A DNA stretch of 64,000 nt from Neurospora crassa OR74A (lineage: Eukaryota > Ascomycota > Sordariomycetes > Sordariales > Sordariaceae), in assembly GCF_000182925.2 (NCBI RefSeq), contig NC_026504.1:3038001-3102000 (forward strand). Direction: 5' to 3'. Position 1 is the first letter of the stretch. Each line of letters starts with the position of its first letter. The position numbers and the translations under genes are program-made. Below are positions 20,749-32,299 of the stretch, one piece after another. The notes under the pieces were generated by a model. That model had not been told where the DNA came from, did no database searches, and worked only from the letters and a program-made list of their open reading frames with translations.

Positions 20749-21745
20749 AGTTGGAAACCCTACGCTATATAGTATTTCGAATTTAGTAGATTAGATATTT
20801 ATTAAAAGGGTTAGAAATCCTACGCTAAATAGTATTTTAAGCCTAATAAATTGAATATTTATTAAGAGGGTTAATTAAAAAGGTTAGAAACCTACTAAGT
20901 AAGAATAACGTAATATCCTTATTATATTTAATATAGAGGAAGTAGTAAATTTATATAAAGGAAGTAGTAAAATTTAGTACTTAATAGATTAGATATTTAT
21001 TAAAAGGGCTAGTTAGGAAGGTTAGAAATCTATTAAATAAAAATAATATAATATCCTTATTGCATTTAGTATAAAGGAAGTAGTAAGGTTATATAAAGGA
21101 AGTAGTAAAATTTAGTACTTAATAAATTGGATATTTATTAAGAGGGCTAATTAAGAAGGTTGGAAACCTATTGAGTAAAAACGAAGCAATATCTTTATTA
21201 CGCTTAATATAGAGGAAGTAGTAAATTTATATAAAGGAAATAGTAGAAACCTATTAAATAAGGACGAAGCGATATCTTTATTACGTTTAATATAGAGGAA
21301 GTAGTAAATCTATATAAAGGAAGTAATAGAAACCTACCGAATAAGGATGAAGTAATATCTTTATTACGCTTAATATAGAGGAAGTAGTAAGTCTATATAA
21401 AGGAAGTAGTAGAAACCTATTGAATAAGGACGAAGCGATATCCTTATTATATTTAATATAGAGGAAGCAGTAAGTCCGTATAAAGGAAATAGTAGAAACC
21501 TACTAAATAAGGACGAAGCAATATCCTTATTATATTTAATATAGAGGAAGTAGTAAATCTATATAAAGGAAGTAGTAGAAACCTACTAAGTAAAGACGAA
21601 GCGATATCCTTATTACGCTTAGTATAGAGGAAGTAGTAAATCCGTATAAAGGAAATAGTAAAAACCTATTGAATAAGGACGAAGTAATATCCTTATTGCA
21701 CTTAGTATAGAGGAAGTAGTAAATCTATATAAAAGAAGTAGTAAG
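20749..21745. repeat. Two-level tandem array: 138-bp then 83-bp units
   Basis: The marker gaaacct (or its RIP variants) recurs at 20887, 21025 and 21163 (spacing 138, 138), then at 21246, 21329, 21412, 21495, 21578 and 21661 (spacing exactly 83 each). The 83-bp unit includes ggacgaagcratatccttat and agaggaagtagtaaatct. The 138-bp unit is the same plus a 55-bp insert with ttagtacttaataaattgga. The period is not a multiple of three, so this is a minisatellite rather than a coding repeat. Confidence 0.88.
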
Positions 21746-22039
21746 ACTTAGCACTTAGTAAATTAGATATTTATTAAGAAGGTTAGAAACCCTATATTAT
21801 ATAATATTTCTTAGTATAAAAGAAGTAGCAAATTAGTATAAAGGAAGTAAATAGTTCAAAACTTTACATTAACCTCTATATACATTTTATAAACCTATTA
21901 ATATATTATTTCACTTTGCAAACGCCTTTTATAGTATTTAATATACTATATTAATTCTTTTAAATACCTTTCTTATTAAATTTTACTATATTTATTTACA
22001 TACTAATATTATATATTAGAAAATTATAAGAAGAACGTA

Positions 22040-22935
22040 TATCTCTTCAATACTTAATATCGTATATATCCTAAAATCAACTCCTTCTCTAAAGCCGCCT
22101 TTTATAAAAGTCTCCTACAAAATAGTAACGATAAAGTTAAATTGTATATCTAGCCTTAGTATTATAATACTTTACTTAATCCGTACTATTTCTTCGACAT
22201 CTATAGTTCGTAAGAGTAAGGATTAAAGAATCAATTTCTAATTAATAAAAAAGAATTTAAAGTCGCTATACAATTTTATTACCGTTTTAAGGCTAATTAC
22301 AGTAATATCGACTTTAAGGGCAAAATTAGTATTATTACTCCTTATAAAGCCTAATTATACCGGTTATAAATAATTAATTCTATTCTTATTATTGCTAAGC
22401 GGAATAAAAAGTATTAAATTTCGCTAAATTATTATATACCCTTCGTAGAATATTAAACTCCTTAAAATATTATATATAATTACTTAAGCGTTCTTAGGAG
22501 AAGTAGTAGAGATTTAGATAGAATCCTCCTATATTTTAAGGTAAATTATAATATAATACTATTATTCAATCTATTCCAAAATTATTTTAAGCTTTCGGTC
22601 CTAATAGAAGGTATTATTTATATAGACTACTATAGTAATAAAATAATTATATATACGTATATTATAATAGCCTTTTTAATTAACTATTACTTTCATAAAT
22701 ATATTAATATTTATTGAAAAGATATACGTAAAATCTCAAATTATATTGTCCAGACGAATTTATCCTTTATATTACCCAATATATTAATTAAGTTACCCGA
22801 TATCTTTTATAATTTCTCTTCGATACTACTAATCTATTTATAGAATTTGTATCCAAACTATTCTATAGAGACGGACTTATCTTTAATACGCTCTATACCT
22901 AATTGTAACGCTTTATACAAACCCCGAATTTAAAA
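22040..22935 (+). pseudogene. Relic of a Sen1/Upf1-type SF1B helicase
   Basis: A single frame (phase of 22082) carries YRIYPKINSFSKAAFYKSLL, equivalent to the family's QYRMHP...FPS...FY block. NPYYFFDIYSS and INKKEFKVAIQFYYRFKANY follow, then DFKGKISIITPYKA with an in-frame stop at the expected Gln and LYRL. These are the C-terminal RecA-fold blocks of the AAA_12 group. The same frame runs on to about 22935 with few stops (for example RSSRDLDRILLYFKVNYN), but that part does not show motifs V/VI and I cannot assign it, so the gene may be chimeric or unusually diverged. The Walker A part would lie upstream, where the minisatellite sits. Confidence 0.6.
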
Positions 22936-24257
22936 ATTAGTAATTTCGAATCTATATTATATATCCTAAACGAATATTTCTAATATAAGGGCTTTTATAA
23001 GTATAGATACTAGGCGATCGTTTATATAATTAACTTCCTTTTTAAACTTTTAATAAATAGATTAATTTATAAATTCTTTTCCCTATAATTATATTTAATT
23101 AAAGTAAATACACTACCGGGAAATAATTTAATAATTTTAGACTTTTAGAATTAGGTTTACCTACCTCTTTAATAGTAATTAAATTATTAGCCTTCTTATT
23201 CACTAGAACCTAATTCTATTACCGGAGGGGAGGGGAATAAAATAAGTAATTTATTTGAAATTAAAAATCGTACGTACTTTAGAATAAAATAATTACTAAA
23301 TATTCTTTCGAATTATTAGGCTATTGCAATAGGCGTTCGAAGTTACTAAAAGTATTTTACTAATTTATTTACTTCTCGAAATTAACCTCTAATCATATAA
23401 TTCGAAATAATAATTTTAATTATATATAGAAATTTCTAGCTCGTATATAGGGATCGGGATTATATATTAATTAGTAAGTAGTAACTTACGTAGGCTAATA
23501 TTATTTTAATACTATTAGGATCCTTAATATAATATTTTCCATTATTATATTAGTATTGAATATAAGTAAATTAAAAGTATATATAATAAAATAAAGTTGG
23601 GGAGGGTAGTAATGTATAGTATCGGTAGTAGCGAGGATGGTTAATTAATAATCCGGTTTAATTGATTCTATAATAGTAAATTGGAAGGGGCTTTCAACCT
23701 TATTCCAAACGGGGCCTATATTAAACGAACGGCTAAATTCAACGAATTTATATATACAGTTAATTTGAAAAGTAACTCTAATAATATTATTGTTTTTAAT
23801 TATCTACTATAATATAAAAGGGAGTACATCTAGTAATTAACTATGTAATATTAAATCCGTCTAGTATATTTAAATAGGTTAGTTTAAATTATTATATAAA
23901 TAGAATTATATATACCTTCCTACCTTTTCCTAAATTACTACCTACTTCCGTTAAGTATTTAGCGTTAAGCCTCGCTAAATATTCTATATCCAAATACCCT
24001 TCTACTCTTTATTTCCCTTTTATATTAGGTTTTTTAAATAATAGTAGCGGTATAGATTCGTTATCCTTTATAAGTATAAGTATAATTGGAACCTATAAGT
24101 ATTATATATTAATTAAATTTAATATTAATAGGGGAAGATATTATACTGTAAGTAACTTTCTTTTCCTACCCCTACTCTAGGTAGAAGGATTAACGATAGG
24201 TAATATTATAATAGATTGTCTTCGACTTCCGATACTTAACTTTATATAATTTATTTT
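22936..24257. other. RIP-mutated DNA with coding texture, unassigned
   Basis: Stretches such as the one around 23155-23215 look like decayed protein-coding DNA on the plus strand, but no family was recognised. Confidence 0.35.
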
Positions 24258-24576
24258 TAATAAATTTATTTACAAAATAAATTAAAGTTAGTAATTATAT
24301 TATTAATTAGGGCTTAATTGAAATACATCCTAAACCCTATTATTTATATTTAACCGATTGCGAAGGATAGTAGACTATAAGTAAATAGTAGTTGTAAAGT
24401 GTATTTAGAAGTATATCTTCGAGTTTATTTACAAAACGAACTAAGGTTAGTAATTATATTATTAATTAGGGTTCGGTTGAAATACGTCCTAAATTCTATT
24501 ATCTATACTTAACCGACTGCGAAGGATGGTAGGCTATAAGTAAATAGTAGTTGTAGAGTGTATTTAGAAGTATTAT
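24258..24576. repeat. 159-bp tandem duplication
   Basis: Two adjacent copies (marker tttatttacaaaa at 24265 and 24424). They share gttagtaattatattattaa, gcgaaggat and taagtaaatagtagttgta. Differences are mostly transitions. Confidence 0.8.
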
Positions 24577-25965
24577 TAAAATAGTATAATAAAGTATAGT
24601 ATTTAAGGCAATTGAAGAAAGATGGTTGAATAGAAGATTGGAGGGGGTATAGTATTTTAGTTATAATATTAAAGAGAATAAATGATTAGAATATACGAAT
24701 TATTAAAAGCGGGACTTTAAAGTATTAGGGATATAGTAAATTCGATTAACTATATAGAATTAGGTACCTTATTAGGGAAGAGGGTACTAGTAATATTAAA
24801 AATCCTTATAATAAACGAAGATATTAAAATAAGGGTAGCGTAGCGAAGAGATAGTATAATATATGATAGTAGTAGAAGTTTATTAAAGTATTGATATATT
24901 ATAAGCTAACGGATTGTTATAGGAAATACCCGAACGTTTATTACTAAAATACAAAGTTACGTATCCTACTATAATAGCTATTAATACTTACAGGTTATTT
25001 CTAATTAAGAAAATAAGGCCGGCGTACTAATAAGAAGTAGAAAGTCGGTAAAGATTACGTTAGACTAGATATATATAGCCTATATACTAAAGTTTATTAG
25101 TAGAGATATAAGACTCCTTCCTAATTTAATTTATAATCTTGGGTGTTAATTATTATATAATATTCGTAGTATCTATTGTAACTAAATAAATAGAATCCCT
25201 AAGTAGGGTTACTATAGGCTATTTATTCTTATTAAATAAGTATTATAACTACCGAACAATCTACTATATTGTATTTCGCAATTAAACGAGTAAATAGCGT
25301 ATATCCGTAGTAAACCTAATAATACGTTAATAAGCAACTAACCGCCAGCCCGATTCGCAAAGAAGGATACTAGAGTATAAATATAAAAGCGATTTAAATT
25401 TCGGGATTTCAACTTTAAAAAACATATTATATATATAAACTAAGCTTAAAAGTTTCTTTCTTATACTATAGATTTATATAGAACTAATTATACTATAATA
25501 ATATTAATTCCCTCTACGGCTACTAGTAATTCTTATACTATAGACTTATATAGAATTAGTCCTAATATAATAAAATCGATTCCCTCTACGGCTATTAGCG
25601 TTTTACTATCTTTTAAACTAATTATCCTAAATAAATCCTTAGAGTACTACGGACGGAGGGGGTCGGAACTGTTACTAAATTTTGTACGGCCTACCTTTCT
25701 TACTAGTATTTAATTAAATTAAAGGACTTAATTCGAGTAAGTAAATATTTATTAAGTATATTCGAAATTATATTTATACGTTTAATAGAATTTTAAATAT
25801 TTACTATACGTAAATTTAGTCTTTAAAGCTATACTAATTAACCTCTTATATATAACCTTTATTTTTTTTATATCGACCTAAATTCGTTAATTATAACCGA
25901 ATTAGGGAATAGACTACGAATATTTATATTACTATTTATAAAGTAAAGTATTTCTAAAATAATTT
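24577..25965. other. RIP-mutated DNA without recognisable feature
   Basis: AT-rich; a short local duplication (cttatactatagacttatata-like) occurs near 25470-25560. No gene seen. Confidence 0.35.
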
Positions 25966-26270
25966 CCTCCTCTTCGTTATTATTTATATTTAGAGTAGGT
26001 AGGGCGGACGGTAAGGGCGGCGGATTATTTTTATTTAAATAAACGCCCTCCTCTTTATTACTATTTATATTTAGGGTGGGTAAGGCGGGTAGCGAAGGTA
26101 GTAGATTATTTTTATTTAAGTAAATGCCCTCCTCTTTATTATTATTTGTATTTGAGGCGGGTAGGGTGGGTAGCGAGGGCGGCGGATTACTCTTATTTAA
26201 GTAAATACCCTCCTTTTTATTAATATTTATATTTAAAGCGGGTAGGGTAGGTAGGACGGATATAAGTAGG
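25966..26270. repeat. 81-bp tandem repeat, nearly four units
   Basis: Units begin with the ccctcctctttatta motif at about 25966, 26048, 26129 and 26209. Each continues with atttatatttag, a G-rich ggtagggcggg-like part and cggcggattatttttattta. The 81-bp period equals 27 codons, so it may be a decayed protein repeat. Confidence 0.75.
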
Positions 26271-26634
26271 GTAAGTATAGGTAGGGTAGGGTTATTAGGA
26301 GAATTAATATTTAATAGAAGTAGGATGGGCGAAGGGGGTGGAACGTTATTAGTTTTATAAAATTTATTTTTATTGGAATACTTCGGGTTAATTTCTATTA
26401 GAATAATCCTATAAGTATTAGTATAATTACTAGGAGGGTTGGTAATTTCCGTTTGCGTACGCTTTTATTAATATTATACTATTGAAGGCGACGTTGATTA
26501 TAATTGCGATTGTCGCTGTTTAATTGGATTATTACCTTTATTTATATTAGTTTCGTTATTTTTTAGTGTAATAAATTCCTAGCTCTTAAATAGGACCTTA
26601 TTTTTATTGAACTATTGGATCCGCCTCCTAATAG

Positions 26635-27195
26635 CTAGAGTAGTATAATTCTTAATATATTGTATATTAATTCTAACCTTTAGGTCTTTTAGGTTTATAA
26701 TAATAATATCCTTTACTTTTAATTTAATTTTAAAAGCCTATTTATTACCCAAAATTAAGATTTAGGCCTTAGTAATGTAATTTTTAAACTCTTAGTACAA
26801 ATCCCCTAACGAATATAAGGTATAACGTTTTATAAGTTTTGCGGTAATAGGTTTATTTATATCTTCGAACATTTTATAAATTTCATTAAACAACAAGGGG
26901 TTATATTTAAAATCGGTAACGAAGTAGGGACCCGCTAGCAGTAGGATATTATTAAAACGGTTCTAATTTACTAGTTCGTTAGCGTTGACCGCCTTTATAA
27001 TTATTAAAAGTAGTTTGGAGTAGAAATAGTTAATTAAAACCGCTTTTTTAAATATATATTCGAGAATACGTTATAGTACTTCAATTACTTATAAAAACCG
27101 ATTAAAATTATATAATATTAAATACTTTACGGCCTTATATTTAGCGAGGGTTTAAAAATATTCCCCAGCCTCTATTAGAATACTTATTTTATTTA
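26635..27195 (-). pseudogene. Decayed protein-coding frame, family unknown
   Basis: Read on the minus strand, one frame spans about 185 codons with only a few TAA/TAG stops where Gln or Trp would fit. Fragments include ANELVN, NNILLLAGPYFVTDFKYNPL and IYKMFEDINKPITAKLIKRY. Its length and low stop density against the AT-rich background argue for a former gene. It lies just outside the chromovirus, which inserted at 27372-27376. I do not recognise the protein. Confidence 0.4.
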
Positions 27196-27376
27196 AGTTT
27201 AAATTTAGTACTAGCTTGTAAATCTATTAGTTATTCGGTTAATATACTTTACTCTAATTAAAGTAAATAATTATTGAATAGAGTAAATAACCTATTTTAT
27301 ATAATAGCCTCTCCTTAGTCTAATTATATACTGAATTATAAATTATTAGTAGGAATTATTCTACTATATATTCCTA

Positions 27377-27647
27377 TAATACCGTTGAGAGGGTATTTGA
27401 ATGTAGTAATAATAATATGTGTCTAATTGAATATATGTAAGAAGATGCTTCAGGAAGAATCCCGAGTAGGAAGCTTGCGTGCGGTCGATTAACCTTAGAG
27501 AGGCACGCAAGCCTTATCTAATCTACATGACCCACATAGGCGGGTCCCTGTAGGAGTGGTTTATTCAATTGAACCCGACTAACCGGCTGGAGTACCTAGT
27601 TAGGTAATCTGATATATGATGATACTAGCGATACCGTTCCAATATTA
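27377..27647 (-). repeat. 3' LTR of the chromovirus
   Basis: On the plus strand it runs from taataccgttgagaggg to ccgttccaatatta; the unmutated tips would be TGATACCG...CGGTATCA. It keeps a perfect 10-bp inverted repeat, gcttgcgtgc / gcacgcaagc. Confidence 0.9.
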
Positions 27648-27829
27648 AATTTCGGCTACTAAAACGAATACTACTATCCTTAGTAATTTAATTACTATAC
27701 ATATATAAATGCCTTCACTTCTTTCTTAGCCTCAAATTCCTACTGTAAATGGGAGCGGGAGCCTCGCGCGGTTCTAATTCGTTATATTTAAAGTGGACCC
27801 TTCTTCCCTTCTTAGTTTTTGCTTTTTAA

Positions 27830-30800
27830 AAATTTCCTAAGCGTTCCTAATATTCGGCAATAAGTTTACGGACGTTCCTTATTTCCTTCTTAGGTAGATA
27901 CTTATTACGGTTATAGTTATAGCCGGTCTATTTTACTAAGTATTTCTATCCTCTATTCTTCTTATCTTCTATATAATTTAAAATTACATTTATTTTATAC
28001 TCCCCTTTTTCGTTGTTAAAATTTTGTTAATTATCTTCAATAGGATTAGGGGGCGGTTATATCCAATTAAAAGGATTATTACTTTATAGTACCCGCTTAA
28101 GGTGGGCTATTAAAATAATTAGATGGACGGCTATTTTAGGGGGTAGGTTTAATTAGTATATTAGGTTACTAATGCGTTTAATAATAGTAAAAGGTCCGGC
28201 CCGTTGTTGTAAGAATTTTCTAGATAGGCGGCCGGGTAAGTAGTATTCCTTATATAATTTAAGGAATACTTTATCTCCAACCGAAAAGGAGACTTATTAA
28301 TAGGTTCTATTGTATTACTTCTTTACTTTTATATTAATAAATATTATAGCTAATTGGGCATTTTCCTTCAATCCGTCTCTTAATATATAATATTATTTAA
28401 GGGTGCCGGGGATGTCCTTCTTTGCAATTAGATCCAATGGACTTAGCGGCTTAAATCTAAATAGTTATTTATATAGGGATGATTTGATAGGGTTTGAGTA
28501 CGCGCTATTTATATTCTATTAGAGATTAGGTAGTATTTTTATCTAGTTGGATTTTAGGGATATATAATAATAGAATTGGATGGCTATTTTTACGTTTTAA
28601 TTTCGATATTCTACTATACTATTACTTTGAGGGTAGTATACGGTGGTTATTAAAAGTTTAGTGCCTATTATAGTCTATATACCCTTTTATATCCTTAAAG
28701 TAAATTTACAGTCCCGGTTAGAAATAATACCTTGTAGAAAACCCTAATTATTTAGAATTAAATCTTTAATTAATACTTTACCTTAATCCTTAATTATATA
28801 TATATAGTAACCCGGGATGAGGCAATACCTTTTAAATATATAGTACAAAATTAGTATAAGGGTATTAAAGAAATCGAATTTAGTAAGGTGCTATAGCGTT
28901 CCTAAAGCCGGAACCTTTGGTAAGTTGGTAATAAAGTTTAGGGCAATAGTCCTTATAGGTAGGGTGTATTCGGGATTTACCGATTAGTAATTTCTTACTA
29001 TAGTCTCTCGGTCGGTACGGTTGAATTAGTATATTAGGCAATGTTTAACGTAGTTTTTAATAGTTTATATTTTACGTATAATAGCGTATTCTTTGAAGTT
29101 GTATATTATTCTATTTTTTCCGAAGTAGTGCTTTTCGTTGTATACTATACTTAGTATAATTGGGACTATACCTTTTAGAACATAGAGCCGCTTTAACTTA
29201 TTTACTAGATTAATATTATATAATATATTATTTACAATTTCGAATAGGTACTTAGGGTACGAAATAACGCTATCGACCTTAGTAATACTAGGGTGATTCC
29301 GAAGTTCAACTATAATCGGCCTAAATTTAGTATTTAATTTATAGGAGTCCTTAAAGCCTTTCTTAATTATATTATTTATCTATACTTCTACCTTTATAAA
29401 GTATATTTAGTTTGCGAATTATATTTAATTTAAAATAGGGACCTCGTTTGACTATCTTCCTTCGTCCCCCTTTATTGGTAACTAACTTAGTACGTCCGGT
29501 ACGAAATTTAGTTTACTTGCGATGTAATATACTTATAATTTGTATTGCGAGAGGTATATTAATACGTTGATTAATTATTAGTTACTTCGATTTGTAGACA
29601 ATATATTAAAAATAGTTTATTTATAAATACCTTTAGTAGTTACGTGGTTGGTTAGTACTACGACGGAATAGTTATATAAATAAATTAGGGTACGGAGCTG
29701 CTTAACTACCTAGATTAAGTAGGCTACCTTTATTTCGGACGGGCCGTAATATATTTTAACTTTACTAAGAGCCTTATTTAGAAATATAATAAGTAGGATT
29801 TAATTCGTTAGAATTGTCGTTCTTAGTATTTAATTGTAGCCGTCTTTTAAGTAGTATAGTATAATATTATATCCTCTCTCTAGAGACCCGTCGATTTATA
29901 GAAATGCTTATTTATTGGGATTTAAATAATATAATTTTATATTGTTATAAATAGCTTTCTATACGGCGTTAAAGGCCTTCTTCTTAATATCGGTTGGTTT
30001 GTAGATAGTTTTAGCGCAATAATTGGCCCGCTTAGCCGGGTTACTAACTACTATTGCCCCTATCTTCCGTCCTTCTACTAAAAGCGCGACTTTTCTCTCC
30101 TATAAGGGTTCGATTATTTTAGTGTAATATAGAATAAAGTGCCGGATGAATCTTAAAGCGCCTATATATCTTTCTAAGGATTTTAAGGTATTAGGAAACT
30201 CTAAGTTCCGAAATGTAGTTATCCTCTCGTTAATTGTTAATAGCCTTAGTATATCTACTTTAAAGCCGAGTAGTTCTATATTTAGGTAAGCGATGTATGA
30301 CTTTTTTGGGGATAGTATAATATTCTTTAATACGAATAGATTAAATATTTACTTTAAGTACTTTAAATAATCCTTTGCTATATTTGAAAAAATAATGATA
30401 TTATTAATAAATATACAATAGAAAGTTGCAAACGCCGTTAGTAATTAGTTTATAAATTTCTATACGTAGGCTAGGGAGTTATAGTAGCCTATTAAAGCTA
30501 CGTTGGGCTATTCTAAACTATGTAGGTTAATAAAGGTAAGTCGGTCCCGGTACTATAATTATATATTAAACTAATAGAAGAAAGCTGTAGTGTTAATAAT
30601 AGTTATAAACTTTTTACCTTTAAGCGACGCGATAATTTCTAATTGTAGTAGTAGGGGGTAGTTATTAGGGATAGTAATTTTATTAAACGCCTGGAGGTTT
30701 ATTATAATATAACTTTTTTATTATCCTTTAACGGTTCGTTAGACTACGAAGATTAGATGGGTGAAAGGCGTAGTACGATTAATCCAATTTATCTTCCTTT

Positions 30801-32220
30801 ACTTATATAAAAATTTAAAAACCTAATTTAAAACTTCCCAATCTTTCTTACTCAACAGGTAGGATCGAACTTGGATATGCTAGTTTTACTATCCTTCTAC
30901 TAATAGTATATATATTATATCCTCTTCTTTTATTAAAATAACTCCCCCTTCTTCCTATAATAAGGGGTGCTTATTGATAATACATTTAATTTTATATACA
31001 AGTACTAGGTCCTAAGTGTATATATAGATACCTCTGTTAGTAACTTTTTCGGGCAGATTCTTAGAAGTTTTAAGATTTAATATAAAATACTTTTTAATAC
31101 TTACTTTTAGTAGTAATATTTCGACGTTTAACGTACTGTTGGATATTTTAGTAATTTTGTATACTATATCCTTATCTTCGAATTCCGTAGCGAGCTTAGC
31201 GAGAACTTCCTTATTTAATATATTATTAATATAATTGTATTTACTTAGAGGTAATTTATATGGGAAATATTCTAATTTAATATTATAGTTAATTTTATTT
31301 ATTATATTAAATACTCTAATAATAAGGATTTCGAATTTATAATTAAGCGAGGTTTCTATTTGTATAGTAGTAGTGGTAGTTAAATTTACTATTATTCCCT
31401 CTAATAGTATAAGGTAGCCGCTATTAGTAGCTTCGATAATACTACCTACGTAGAACTTTTTTAGGATTACTAGTATGCTTATAATTATATTGCTAACGAA
31501 TATTATAGAGGGGGACTTCGAGTCTACTATTGTATTGGCTGCCGCCGCGTACTTAGAGTTTAATATAAAGCTTCGCCCCTTAGGGAGCGGTTTATATTGG
31601 ACTGGAATATACTTAAATTAGCCGGGTATAATAGTAGTTTTTTTAATAATTATAACCTTACGGAGGTATAGTTTCGAATTAGTTTGTGTAATAAAATTAA
31701 TTTAGAAATTATTAAAGTTTTAGAAGGTAATAGTTTTAAATTTATAGTCCGTATTAGCCGTATATAAATATAAAAAATCGTTTCCGAATAGGATATTTAG
31801 CTCTAGTTCGTTAATTACCTAGGCTCCTTTTATAAACTTTATTAATATAGGGTTACCCTTCTTATTATATCCTTTAAAATAAATTTTAAAAGTTGTTTAT
31901 TCGGAGATATTAACCGATTTTCCTCCTACGCCTTTCACTTTAATATACTTTAATTCGACTTTATATTTTAGAATCTTTAAGAATCGTTTCCTAATAAGGG
32001 TTCTATTTGTATTTAGGTCTATATAAACCTCTACTAAATTACTTTTAGGAGATAGGCGGGTATTAACCTTTATATAGGTATAGTTGGAAATAGGGCTATT
32101 ATTAATATTGGAGGTAGACGTTATACTATATACTTTACGAATTTTTATTAGGACTATTATTTTAATAGGGATTAATATAATGCGAGGAATAAATTTCGGT
32201 TCTTCTCCCTTCAATCGTCC
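27830..32220 (-). pseudogene. Chromovirus pol relic: protease, RT, RNase H, integrase, chromodomain
   Basis: Protease region: a surviving open frame of 105 codons (32214-31897) with VEVYIDLNTNRTLIRKRFLK, where the catalytic DSG/DTG position now reads DLN. RT: VRSYLLSKKDWEVL near 30860, TPFTHLIFVV near 30760, and the catalytic box, now FINNIIIFS with both Asp codons changed to Asn at 30400-30405. Integrase zinc region: EKHYFGKNR near 29130 and FNRTDRETIVRNY near 29000, matching the HHCC pattern. C-terminus: YKINVILNYIEDKKNRG, KYLVK, TGYNYNRNKYLP around 28000-27880, a chromodomain with Trp codons turned into stops. Chromodomains direct insertion toward H3K9-methylated chromatin in related elements. 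Confidence 0.88.
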
Positions 32221-32299
32221 TTCCGCGGCTAATTAATATTTTTTAAAATATTAGAATAATTTATTGTAAAACTTATATTTAATTTTGTAATAATTATAT

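Noticed and set aside
20749-21745. Array as CRISPR-like or coding repeat
   Set aside because: Repeats are directly adjacent without unique spacers, the period (83) is not a multiple of three, and the host is a fungus.
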